A stretch of DNA of 64,000 nt. Origin: Halorubrum rubrum. GTDB taxonomy: Archaea > Halobacteriota > Halobacteria > Halobacteriales > Haloferacaceae. Below are positions 34,680 through 42,781 of this stretch, piece after piece (position 1 is the stretch's first letter; each line of letters starts with the position of its first letter). The notes under the pieces were generated by a model. It was given only the letters and a program-made list of their open reading frames with translations, made no database searches and was not told the origin of the DNA. The DNA is taken from contig NZ_JANHDM010000007.1 of NCBI RefSeq assembly GCF_024494685.1, positions 1-64,000 on the forward strand, in the 5' to 3' direction. The translations under genes were made by a program, and so were the position numbers.

Positions 34680-35963
34680 ATGAGCACGTCCACAGCCCCC
34701 GACGAAAGCCGCCTGCGGCTTCGAGCGTTCCTCGACGCACAGTTCACCGTCCTCCTCGTCGTCTGTCTCCTCGTCGCCGCGGCGGGCGGAGCCGTCGTCT
34801 ACACCACCCACGTCGAGCCCGGCACCGAGACGCAGACGCGGACCGTCTCCTCGTGGACCGTCGAGACCGAGTACGTCCACAGCGCGGAGGTGACGGAGCC
34901 GAGCCCCGTGTTCTCGATCGGCGACGAGCTGACGAACCGCGAGACGTACTTCGCGAGCGTCGCCCCCGAGCTCGACGTCGCGGCAGAGACCACCTACGCC
35001 GCCGACTCGGCGGAGTCCGTCGACGTGGCGGTCAACTCGACGCTCGTCGTGCGTAACGTCGGCGAGGAGGACGTCGTCTACTGGGAGCAACGCGAGCCGG
35101 TCGACTCGACGAACGCGACGGACGTCGAGCGGGGCGAGACGGTCTCGGCCCCGTTCACGCTCAACAGCACCGCGATCGACGAGCGGGTCGCGACGATCGA
35201 GGAGGAGCTTGGGGCCTCCCCCGGCGAGACGGAGACGTTCGTCGTCACCGACGTCGAGGTCGCCGGCACGCTCAACGGCGAGGAGGTCACGTACACGCGG
35301 TCGACCCAGTTCGGGATCAGCCACGAGGGGGCCACCTACACCGTCTCCGATCCGGGCGTCCAGTCCGACGGCGACGAACAGCAGGTCACCGAGACGGTCG
35401 AGCGGACCTACGGGCCGCTCCGGGGGATCGGCGGTCCGGCCCTCCTCGTCGTCGGTCTCCTCGGCACCGCGATCCTCGGGTACGTCCGGTACGAGGGACT
35501 CCTCCGAGTCACCGAGGCGGAGCGGGAGTACCTCTCGTTCCGCGACGATCGCTCGGAGTTCGGCGAGTGGATCACGCGAGTCCGACTCCCGCCCGAGGCG
35601 CACGAGCGGCCGGAGGCGCACGCCGACGACCTCCGGGACCTGGTCGATTTCGCCATCGACAACGACACCGGCGTCGTCGAGGACCCGAACACGGGCGCGT
35701 TCCACGCCGTCTCCGGCGAGTTCGTCTACACCTACCGACCCCCGCTCGCGCCCGCCGCCGGAAGTCTCGACGACTCGGGCGGGGACGGATCCGACGTGGG
35801 GGGTCCCGAGGAGGACGACGGGACCGAGGGGGGGCTGTTCACGCGGCCGCTTTTCGGCGGCGGATCGGACGGCGAGGGCCGTGAGATCGACGGCGACACC
35901 GGCGTCGACGGCGACGCTGAGAGCGCGGACGACGCGGACGGTCGCGTCGGCGACGACGCGTGA
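34680..35963 (+). CDS. DUF5305 membrane protein
   Basis: A 427-residue protein of the archaeal DUF5305 family. An N-terminal helix (about 22-42, FTVLLVVCLLVAAAGGAVVY) and one at about 245-262 bracket an extracellular beta-rich domain; the remaining 165 residues are cytoplasmic, ending in an acidic low-complexity tail. DUF5305 genes commonly accompany signal peptidase and DUF1102-type secreted proteins in haloarchaea, so it is probably part of the export or assembly machinery. ATG 34680 lies 4 bp after the signal peptidase stop. Confidence 0.85.
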   Translation: MSTSTAPDESRLRLRAFLDAQFTVLLVVCLLVAAAGGAVVYTTHVEPGTETQTRTVSSWTVETEYVHSAEVTEPSPVFSIGDELTNRETYFASVAPELDVAAETTYAADSAESVDVAVNSTLVVRNVGEEDVVYWEQREPVDSTNATDVERGETVSAPFTLNSTAIDERVATIEEELGASPGETETFVVTDVEVAGTLNGEEVTYTRSTQFGISHEGATYTVSDPGVQSDGDEQQVTETVERTYGPLRGIGGPALLVVGLLGTAILGYVRYEGLLRVTEAEREYLSFRDDRSEFGEWITRVRLPPEAHERPEAHADDLRDLVDFAIDNDTGVVEDPNTGAFHAVSGEFVYTYRPPLAPAAGSLDDSGGDGSDVGGPEEDDGTEGGLFTRPLFGGGSDGEGREIDGDTGVDGDAESADDADGRVGDDA

Positions 35964-36011
35964 TCGCGGGAAAGTAACCTACTTGAGTCCGGCCCGGTTA
36001 GGTCCGGCCGC

Positions 36012-36084
36012 AGTCCCGTGGTGTAGTGGCCAATCATAATGGCCTTTGGAGCCATTGACGGCGGTTCGAATCCGCCCGGGACTA
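36012..36084 (+). tRNA. tRNA-Gln (anticodon TTG)
   Basis: A complete cloverleaf: acceptor AGTCCCG/CGGGACT, anticodon stem ATGGC/GCCAT with loop CTTTGGA giving anticodon TTG (Gln, CAA codons), and T arm GGCGG-TTCGAAT-CCGCC. There is no intron, and CCA is not encoded. Its 3' end is duplicated at 36161-36184. Confidence 0.95.
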
Positions 36085-36160
36085 TTCGTGCTCACTTCGT
36101 TCGCACGGAATAGTCCCGACTCCGGATTCGAAGCAGGGAACGGAGCGAAGCGGAGTGACC

Positions 36161-36184
36161 GCGGTTCGAATCCGCCCGGGACTA
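36161..36184 (+). repeat. Duplicated 3' end of tRNA-Gln (att site)
   Basis: A 24-bp exact copy of tRNA positions 36061-36084 (GCGGTTCGAATCCGCCCGGG plus ACTA). tRNA 3' ends are the usual attachment sites of integrases, and such a duplicate is what an integrated element leaves. A weaker partial copy (GCGGTTCGAACCC) follows at 36222-36234. Only about 100 bp lie between the copies, so any element has been lost. Confidence 0.75.
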
Positions 36185-36234
36185 CTTTGCGCCGAACAAA
36201 CTCGTGAGGCGCACATGTCCGCAGCGGTTCGAAC

Positions 36235-36836
36235 CCAGAGGACGAGGGGGTCGCGTCCTCGCGATTCGAGTTCCGCTCGGACTCCGGAACGGTCGTTGAC
36301 GTTCGTGCTCCCGGCGAGCCCGCGCCGGGCGTCCGGATGACGGATCGGTTTCCGGACTTCTCGCCGGTCGCGCTCGGCGACGTCGGCTTCGTCGGGCGTG
36401 TCAGGTCGGGGCTCGAACCGGTCGTCGACGTCGTGGCGCTTTCGGGGCTCGCCGTCCACGATTCACAACGACGGTGTTCCTGACGGGTCGTGTCGGTTGC
36501 GACGGCAACTCGTGCGGTACACGCCGAAACGGGCCACGGAACGTCGATCGAGCGTCGCGAAGATAATACGATCGCCGAGCGAGGTCCAATCCGGTGACGC
36601 ACTGTGCTAAGCGCGGCCCTTGGCGGGCTCGTCTTTGCCCTTCTGCGTGACTTCGTTTGGCGGTGGTACACCAATCCGGATCTCCACCTCGCCGACTCAG
36701 CCGATCGAACCTCCGGGAGGATCGAAACGACGTGGGTGACTGGTCCTGTCGCGGGCCGTTCGTGAGCCGGGGCGCCGCCGCGAAGCGTTTCCGGCTCCAG
36801 TAAATATACTATCCCTGACGATTCTCATCGGGACGA
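36235..36836. other. Decayed stretch after the tRNA
   Basis: No complete gene. A short frame from GTG 36604 (AALGGLVFALLRDFVWRWY) to 36764 looks like the beginning of a one-helix membrane protein but lacks a known family. Remaining ORFs are arginine-rich shadows. It is plausibly the remnant of elements once integrated at the tRNA. Confidence 0.4.
36801..36810 (+). promoter_or_regulatory. TATA box of the FAD oxidoreductase gene
   Basis: TAAATATACT ends 27 nt before ATG 36837, the typical spacing for a leaderless haloarchaeal transcript. Confidence 0.6.
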
Positions 36837-38258
36837 ATGTCGGCGCACGCTCATCCGTTGGGAACGGTCGAGGCGCTGAGTGACGGGGCGATAGATGGAT
36901 TCGCGGCCGACCTCGACGGCGACCTCATTCTGCCGGACAGCGAGGAGTACGGGGACGCCCGCAACGTCTGGAACGGCCTGATAAACGAGTATCCGGCCGT
37001 CGTCTCCCGGGTCGCGAACGCGGGCGACGTGGCCCGATCGATCCGATTCGCCTGCGAGCACGGCCTCCGGATCGCGGTCCGCGGCGGCGCACACCATCAG
37101 GCCGGGAGCGCGGTCGTGAGCCAGGGGCTCGTCGTCGACCTCGCGGACATGGACGCGATCGACGTCGACCCCGAGGCGCGGGTGGCTCGTGTCGAGCCGG
37201 GCAACCGCGCCGAGGACGTGCTCGCGGCGACCCAGGAGTACGGGCTCGCGATGCCCACCGGCAGCGCGGGGGACGTGGGGATCGCCGGCTCCACGCTCGG
37301 CGGCGGCATCGGCTGGATCCGACGGAAACACGGGCTCGGGATCGACGCGCTCCGGAGCGTCGAGATCGTCACTGCCGACGGCGAGCGGCACAGGGCCTCC
37401 CCCGAGCGCAATCCGGACCTGTTCTGGGCGGTCCGCGGCGGCGGCGGCAACTTCGGAGTCGTGACCGAGTTCGAGTTCGACCTGTACGAGGTGGGGCCGA
37501 TGGTCCAGGGCCTCGGCGTCTTCTACCCCGCAGACCTCGCCGAGGAGGTGATGGCCGTCCACCGCGAGGTCGTCTCGGACGCCCCCGCGGAGCTGACGAC
37601 GATCCTGCTCGACGGCCACGTCCCGAACCTCCCGCCGATGCCCGACGAGATCGCCGGTACCGACGCGGTCGGCGTCCTCGGCGCGTACGCCGGCGACCCG
37701 GAGGCGGGCGCGGAGGCCGTCGCTCCGCTCCGCGAGGTCGACGAGCCGATCGTCGACATGAGCGACGTGATGCCCTACGAGGCGCTCCACGACCTGGGGT
37801 CACAGCTCTACCCGTGGGGTCGCAAGTACACCCACCGGTCGGTGTTCGTGGACGAACTCACCGACGAGATCCACGGGATCGTCCACGAGCGGACCGCGGC
37901 CGCGCCGACGCCGATGTCCGCCGTCGGGATCTGGCCGCTCGGCGGCAACGTCGGACACGGCCCCGACGCCGCCTACGCGTGGGCGGACGACGGGTACATG
38001 ATCACCGTCGAGGGCAACTGGGAGACGGTCGAGAACCGACCCACGCTCGACTGGGCCGCCGAGACTGACCGGCTGCTGCGCGAGGCGGGCGGCGAGGGCG
38101 CGTACGCGGGCTTCACCGGCGTCGAGGAGCGCGACTGGGAGGACTGGGCGGCGCAGGTGTACGGCGACAGCTACGACCGGCTCGCCGCGATCAAAGCCGA
38201 GTACGACCCCGACAACGTGTTCAGCCGGAACGTCACCGTCGACCCCGACGACGCCTGA
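36837..38258 (+). CDS. FAD-binding oxidoreductase (berberine bridge enzyme-like)
   Basis: A 473-residue flavoprotein of the VAO/PCMH superfamily. VRGGAHHQAGSAV (about 80-92) has the His that can bind FAD covalently; GSAGDVGIAGSTLGGGIGWI is the FAD loop. At the position where bicovalent enzymes have Cys this protein has no cysteine, so at most one covalent link is expected. The BBE domain at the C-terminus ends with EYDPDNVFSRNVTV. The substrate is unknown (sugars or alcohols are typical). It is transcribed alone from its own TATA box. Confidence 0.88.
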   Translation: MSAHAHPLGTVEALSDGAIDGFAADLDGDLILPDSEEYGDARNVWNGLINEYPAVVSRVANAGDVARSIRFACEHGLRIAVRGGAHHQAGSAVVSQGLVVDLADMDAIDVDPEARVARVEPGNRAEDVLAATQEYGLAMPTGSAGDVGIAGSTLGGGIGWIRRKHGLGIDALRSVEIVTADGERHRASPERNPDLFWAVRGGGGNFGVVTEFEFDLYEVGPMVQGLGVFYPADLAEEVMAVHREVVSDAPAELTTILLDGHVPNLPPMPDEIAGTDAVGVLGAYAGDPEAGAEAVAPLREVDEPIVDMSDVMPYEALHDLGSQLYPWGRKYTHRSVFVDELTDEIHGIVHERTAAAPTPMSAVGIWPLGGNVGHGPDAAYAWADDGYMITVEGNWETVENRPTLDWAAETDRLLREAGGEGAYAGFTGVEERDWEDWAAQVYGDSYDRLAAIKAEYDPDNVFSRNVTVDPDDA

Positions 38259-38620
38259 CCCGTCGACGGGGGTCGACCCGGACTCGGGGGAACGACCGGA
38301 GAGCCGAACCGACCCGACCGGTCGAGGACCGATCGCGAAACCGACGCGAACCCGCATGACCGACCACGCGACTCGCGGATCGACTGACGAGCGCACTCTC
38401 GAGAAGCGGGTCCTCCTCGAGAACGAACTGCCGCCGGAGCTCCGACGAGCGATCCGGCGCCGCTCCGACGTCGCTCGAAACCCGCGCTCGCCGAGCGCGG
38501 GTGGTCCAACCCGGTGCGCGGTCCGCGAACGCGCCCGCGAGGGCGAACTCGCCCGGCTCCGCCGAGGGAGCCTCGCGTGGAACACGTGCCCGGCCGAACG
38601 TTTCCGCGTCGCGTTCTCGC
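38259..38620. other. Intergenic stretch, one doubtful ORF
   Basis: Between convergent genes. An ORF from ATG 38356 (MTDHATRGSTDERTLEKRVL, then ENELPPELRRAIRRRSD) runs into the salactin gene on the opposite strand. The first 40 residues look protein-like, the rest is arginine-rich shadow. I do not call it a gene. Confidence 0.3.
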
Positions 38621-39679
38621 TCAGACCAGTCGCTCGGCGATCCGAGCCGCGCCCTCGGCCGCCGCGGTCGCGGGGTCGTCCGGGGCGACGACCTCGACGT
38701 CGCGGTCGAGTTCGGCCGAGAGCCGCTTCTCGAACTCCTCGACGAGTCCGGGGATACACGCCATGCCGCCGGTGACGGCGATCGGGCGGCCCAACGCGAG
38801 CTGGTAGGGTTTCATGTGGTCGTTCGCGAGTTCGGGGAGGAACTCGTTTGCCACGACGTCGACCGCGTCGTCGATGTAGCGGTCGACGGGGTCGCGGACG
38901 CCGCGATCGACGGTGAACTCGTGGCTCCCGCCGCCGGGCTGTTGGACCACGTCCGTGAACGGCTCGAAGTCGTACACGTCGGCGTGTCCTTCTTTGTACT
39001 CGCGGGCGGTCGTCCGATCGATGTGGACCCGACCCTGACTCTCCTCCTCGACGGCGGCGACGATCCAGCGGTCGACCTCGTTGCCCGTCACCGAGCCGGT
39101 CGAGAACGGCGAGAGCTGCTCGCCGCGGCGGTACGCACACGCCTCGAGCGTCGTCGAGCCCATGTTGACGGAGACGAACACCTCGTCTATCGCGTCGAGC
39201 CCGTCGCCGTAGGCGGGGATGGCCCCGCAGAGCGACTCGGGGAAGCTCCGGACCGCGGCCTCGCCGACGCTCGAGCCCTCGATGACCGCCTCGAGGTTCT
39301 CGACGCCCGCCTCGTTGTCGATGGTCGGCACCGCGTAGACGACCGCGCTGTTTTCGGGGACGTCGTGGGCGTCCACGACCGCCTCGAAGAACGCTTCAGC
39401 GTCGGCGACGCCGTCGTCGTTCTCGGGGAGTCCCGATCGGAGCATGAACCGCACCGAGTCGGGGTACTCGACGGCGGCGTCGTGGCCGAAAAGCGCCTTC
39501 TCCTCGCCCGTGATGGCGTCCTCGTAGGTCGCCAGACAGGTGAGCGTCGAGTGTCGCTCGCGGCCGTCGCGCTCGTCGGGGAGATCGAGCACCGTTCGAG
39601 TGCTTCCGAGTTTCACCCCGACGGCGGTCGGGGCGTTCTGGTCGTCGGCGTTCGTCGTGGTGGATTCTGCGTCGCTCAT
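38621..39679 (-). CDS. Salactin-type archaeal actin homologue
   Basis: A 352-residue member of the actin/MreB/Hsp70 superfamily resembling salactin, the haloarchaeal protein that forms dynamically unstable filaments. Phosphate-1 loop: VGVKLGSTRTVLDL; phosphate-2: VSVNMGSTTLEACAY; adenosine motif: IAVTGGMACIPGLVEEF. The 20-residue Ser/Thr/Asp-rich start is disordered. In Halobacterium the homologue affects chromosome partitioning when phosphate is low. Its ATG overlaps the stop of the upstream FlaD/E-like gene (ATGA), so both are made together. Confidence 0.85.
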   Translation of the reverse strand: MSDAESTTTNADDQNAPTAVGVKLGSTRTVLDLPDERDGRERHSTLTCLATYEDAITGEEKALFGHDAAVEYPDSVRFMLRSGLPENDDGVADAEAFFEAVVDAHDVPENSAVVYAVPTIDNEAGVENLEAVIEGSSVGEAAVRSFPESLCGAIPAYGDGLDAIDEVFVSVNMGSTTLEACAYRRGEQLSPFSTGSVTGNEVDRWIVAAVEEESQGRVHIDRTTAREYKEGHADVYDFEPFTDVVQQPGGGSHEFTVDRGVRDPVDRYIDDAVDVVANEFLPELANDHMKPYQLALGRPIAVTGGMACIPGLVEEFEKRLSAELDRDVEVVAPDDPATAAAEGAARIAERLV

Positions 39680-40152
39680 TGTTCACTCGCACACGAGACG
39701 ATCCGGACGACGGAGACGAGGCTGATCCGATGGTCGGCGGGGGAGAAGGGCCGGTCGCGTCGGGGCGCGTCGAAGCCGGCGAGCCGGCGTTCCAACGCGT
39801 CCGCGACCGCCGGCGCGATCCACCCGAGCTCGGCGTAGTACGACAGCGCGTCGCGGCTCCGCAGGTGGCCGCCGACGTCGACGAGGTAGCCGAGCCAGTC
39901 GGCGATCTCCCGCTCCGCTTCGGGCACGCTCGGTACGGATCGCAGGTAGGGACGCTCCCCGCCGTCGACCCGCCGCAGCCCGCGTTGCCGCCGGAGGACC
40001 TCCCGGAACGCGGCCGAGCGAGCCGCCTGTTCGGCGCGGTTCCGGTTCGGTCGACGAAGTCGCCGCTCCCGAGGCGCTTCGTTCACGCCGCCCCGCGTTC
40101 CCGCGAGCCGGCGCAGTTCCCGTACGTCGTATCTCCGTGGGTTCAGACTCAT
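39676..40152 (-). CDS. FlaD/E-like domain protein coupled to salactin
   Basis: A 158-residue protein. The first 70 residues are basic (ERRLRRPNRNRAEQAARSA). Residues about 85-135 (EREIADWLGYLVDVGGHLRS then YYAELGWIAPAVADALERRL) match the archaellum FlaD/FlaE C-terminal domain, where WLxYLV and YYxxIGWI are hallmarks. No archaellum genes are nearby. Its stop overlaps the salactin ATG, so it is probably a dedicated salactin partner, for instance an adaptor linking filaments to another structure. ATG at 40150-40152. Confidence 0.7.
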   Translation of the reverse strand: MSLNPRRYDVRELRRLAGTRGGVNEAPRERRLRRPNRNRAEQAARSAAFREVLRRQRGLRRVDGGERPYLRSVPSVPEAEREIADWLGYLVDVGGHLRSRDALSYYAELGWIAPAVADALERRLAGFDAPRRDRPFSPADHRISLVSVVRIVSCASEQ

Positions 40153-40240
40153 TGTCCGTCCGTCCGTCGTTCGCGTCCGTACCCGAACGCTTCCCACCGA
40201 CGTATATGAGCGTTCGTGCGCAGTTATCACCCCTGAGAAA

Positions 40241-41083
40241 CTACCACGCGTCTCGACGCCCCGTTCGAGAGACGATCCGCCGGGCGACGGCGACGCTCCC
40301 GGCCGCGAGCGCGGCCCCGGCGATCACGTCCGTCGCCCAGTGGGTCCCGAGGTACATGGTCGCGACCACGATGCTGCCCGCGAGCAGGCCCGCAACGGGG
40401 GTCCACCGCGGGAACTCCTCGTGCGTCGAGACCGCGACGAGGAGGACGGTCACCGACAGCGCCGTGTGAAGCGACGGGAACACGTTCGTCTCGACGTTCA
40501 CCCGCGCCGTGAGCCGCGTCACCTCCGGGAACGCCTCGAGCAGCGGTGCCTCGACCCGTGCCGCGTCCGGGTCGGCGCCGGGGAGCCGGTGGTAGTTGCG
40601 CGGTCCGTACGCCAACACCGCGCCGTAACAGACGATCGCGACGGCGTAGTTGACCGCGTACGCCGCCACCAGCGTCTTCAGTGGTCGGGGGTTCGACGCG
40701 AACAGGTACGCCACGAACGGGAAGACGAGCACCACGACGTACCCGAACACGTACATCGGTCCGAAGTAGTAGAGCCCCCAGTCGGGCAGGGTCGCCTGGA
40801 GGGTCGCGACGAAGTCTCCCTCGACGGCGTAGAACCACTCCGTCGGGCGGAGCCCGTGTCGTCGGGAGAACGCCTCGATCCGATCGAGGAGTCCCTTGTT
40901 GAGCAACAACACGACCGCCAGTCCGCCCACGTACGGGGCGGCGACGCGGAGCCGCCGCCGGAGTCGGTCGCGGTCGGCGACGACCGACCGGACCCGGTCG
41001 AGCCCGACGCACGCCGGGAGCAGAAGGGCGAAACACGCGAGGGTGATCCCCGCGACGAGCGCCGCGAGCACCGCGAAGAGCAT
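40241..41083 (-). CDS. PAP2-family membrane phosphatase
   Basis: A 280-residue protein with about six helices. NVFPSLHTALSVTVLL carries the conserved SxH motif and YLGTHWATDVIAG the HxxxD motif of the PAP2 superfamily, in the branch that includes AUR1-type inositol phosphotransferases. It is expected to remove or exchange phosphate on lipids or isoprenoid diphosphates at the membrane. The residue order fits an active enzyme. It is transcribed leftward and has no clear operon partner. Confidence 0.82.
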   Translation of the reverse strand: MLFAVLAALVAGITLACFALLLPACVGLDRVRSVVADRDRLRRRLRVAAPYVGGLAVVLLLNKGLLDRIEAFSRRHGLRPTEWFYAVEGDFVATLQATLPDWGLYYFGPMYVFGYVVVLVFPFVAYLFASNPRPLKTLVAAYAVNYAVAIVCYGAVLAYGPRNYHRLPGADPDAARVEAPLLEAFPEVTRLTARVNVETNVFPSLHTALSVTVLLVAVSTHEEFPRWTPVAGLLAGSIVVATMYLGTHWATDVIAGAALAAGSVAVARRIVSRTGRRDAW

Positions 41084-41202
41084 GGTCTGCCGGGATTACG
41101 ATCGCGACGGTTTCACTGCTCCGCCTCCGGCGGGACGGACCGGTATCGACCCGGTGGCCCGGACGGCCGTCCCGACCCGGTGGTCCGTTCGAGGGCGGGC
41201 GT

Positions 41203-41697
41203 CTACTCCCCGTCGCTCCACGGCAGCGGCTCCGTACACCAGTGACAGAAGTCGAGTTCGGCGTCGGTCTCCCGCCCGCAGTGGGGACACTCGAGTCGGG
41301 TCGGCCCGCCGCCGTCCGAATCGACGCCTCCGGGACCGGCGCTCCCGTCGTCGCCCTCCTCGGCCGGGTGCCGCCGGACGGCCGCCGCGAGCGCGGCGTC
41401 CCGATCCGCCTCCGCGGCCTCCGAGCGCGCGACGAGGTACGCGTCCACCGCCGAGAGGCCGACCAGGACCGAGATCGGCAGGGCGACCCCCGCCGGCACC
41501 GCGGCCGCGACGTCGGCGAGCGACCCGCTGAGATCGATCGGGCCCGCGTCCGAGAGACTGTACAGCGCGACCGCTCCGCCGAGGACGGTCACGTGCCACA
41601 CGATCGCTCGCCCGAACCGCCCCAGGAACGCGTGTCCCAGGCCGGGGACGAACGTCGCCAGGAGGGCGGCGATCGGCGCTCGGAGACGGCCTCGCAT
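41203..41697 (-). CDS. Membrane protein with C-terminal zinc ribbon
   Basis: A 164-residue protein. About three hydrophobic segments (VPGLGHAFLGRFGRAIVWHV and PAGVALPISVLVGLSAVDAY) are followed by an acidic linker and a zinc ribbon, LECPHCGRETDAELDFCHWC (CxxC...CxxC). Haloarchaeal proteins of this architecture are common and uncharacterised. The early glycine/phenylalanine segment resembles TM2-type small membrane domains. It starts at ATG 41695-41697, divergent from pantoate kinase. Confidence 0.75.
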   Translation of the reverse strand: MRGRLRAPIAALLATFVPGLGHAFLGRFGRAIVWHVTVLGGAVALYSLSDAGPIDLSGSLADVAAAVPAGVALPISVLVGLSAVDAYLVARSEAAEADRDAALAAAVRRHPAEEGDDGSAGPGGVDSDGGGPTRLECPHCGRETDAELDFCHWCTEPLPWSDGE

Positions 41698-41790
41698 GTC
41701 GAACGCTTCTCGAGGCCGCTACTTACCCGCTACGGTGTCGGACGGGCGCGGATGACAACGATTAATCGAGGGCTCCGCGTGCGACGATCC

Positions 41791-42717
41791 ATGAACGGGA
41801 AGCGGGCGACCGCGTTCGTCCCCGGCCACGTCACCGCCTTCTTCAGCGCGCACCCGGCGGCGGATCCGGCCGCCGCGGGCTCGCGCGGCGCCGGACTCAC
41901 CCTCTCCGACGGCGTCGACGTGACGGTCGAACCGATCGGCGACGCTTCCGACCCGACCGACGACGCCGACGACTGGTCCGCCGCGGACGACGATGCGGCC
42001 GCGGCGATCACCCTCGACGGCTCGCCGGCGGCGATCGGCGCGGTCGCGGACGTGCTGGCCGCACTCGGCGTGCGGGCGCGGGTCGAACTCGAGACCGACC
42101 TCCCGCTCGGGGCGGGGTTCGGCGTCTCGGGGGCGGCGGCGCTGGGAACCGCGCTCGCCGCCAACGCGGCCGCCGACCGGGGGCGCACCGAGAACGAGCT
42201 CGTCCGGATCGCCCACGAGGCCGAGGTCGAACGCGGAACCGGGCTCGGCGACGTGGTCGCACAGGCCCGCGGCGGACTCCCGATCCGGCTGGAGCCGGGC
42301 GCGCCGGGCCACGGCGAGCTCGACGGGATCCCCGCGAACGCCCGCGTCGAGTACGTCACCTTCGGCGAGCTGTCGACCGAGGAAGTGCTCGCCGGCGACA
42401 CCGCCGCGCTCACCGCGGCCGGCGAGCGGGCCCTCTCCCGGCTCCGTGCGGACCCGCGGCTCCCCACGCTGATGGACGCCTCCCGCGAGTTCGCGGAGCG
42501 GGCGGATCTCCTCGTCCCCGAGGTCGCGAAGGCGATCGAGGCGGTGGACCGCTCCGGCGATCGGGACCCGGAATCCGACCGATCCGGCGGCTCCGCGGCG
42601 ATGGCGATGCTCGGCCGCACCGTCTTCGCGCTCGGAACCGATCTCTCCGACGCCGGCTACGATCCCGCCGTCTGTCACACGCATCCCGCGGGCGCGCAGC
42701 TGACCGGCTGCGACTGA
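41791..42717 (+). CDS. Pantoate kinase (archaeal CoA pathway)
   Basis: A 308-residue GHMP-family kinase. Archaea make 4'-phosphopantothenate by pantoate kinase followed by phosphopantothenate synthetase. The GHMP ATP loop is PLGAGFGVSGAAALGTAL (about 105-122); AFVPGHVTAFFSAHP at the N-terminus and GGSAAMAMLGRTVFAL near the C-terminus are typical of archaeal pantoate kinases. The partner synthetase gene is not in the window. ATG 41791 is chosen as it starts the first conserved strand. Confidence 0.88.
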   Translation: MNGKRATAFVPGHVTAFFSAHPAADPAAAGSRGAGLTLSDGVDVTVEPIGDASDPTDDADDWSAADDDAAAAITLDGSPAAIGAVADVLAALGVRARVELETDLPLGAGFGVSGAAALGTALAANAAADRGRTENELVRIAHEAEVERGTGLGDVVAQARGGLPIRLEPGAPGHGELDGIPANARVEYVTFGELSTEEVLAGDTAALTAAGERALSRLRADPRLPTLMDASREFAERADLLVPEVAKAIEAVDRSGDRDPESDRSGGSAAMAMLGRTVFALGTDLSDAGYDPAVCHTHPAGAQLTGCD

Positions 42718-42781
42718 CCGAGCGAGAGCGGTAACCGCCGCGACCGACCGCGTCCGGCGTCGACGACGGCCCTCTCCGGCG

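Noticed and set aside
36082-36674. Minus-strand ORFs after tRNA-Gln
   Set aside because: They read through the tRNA repeats and have no codon bias or family resemblance.
38356-38775. 139-residue plus-strand ORF
   Set aside because: The second half overlaps salactin and is shadow-like; only the first 40 residues look plausible, not enough to call a gene.
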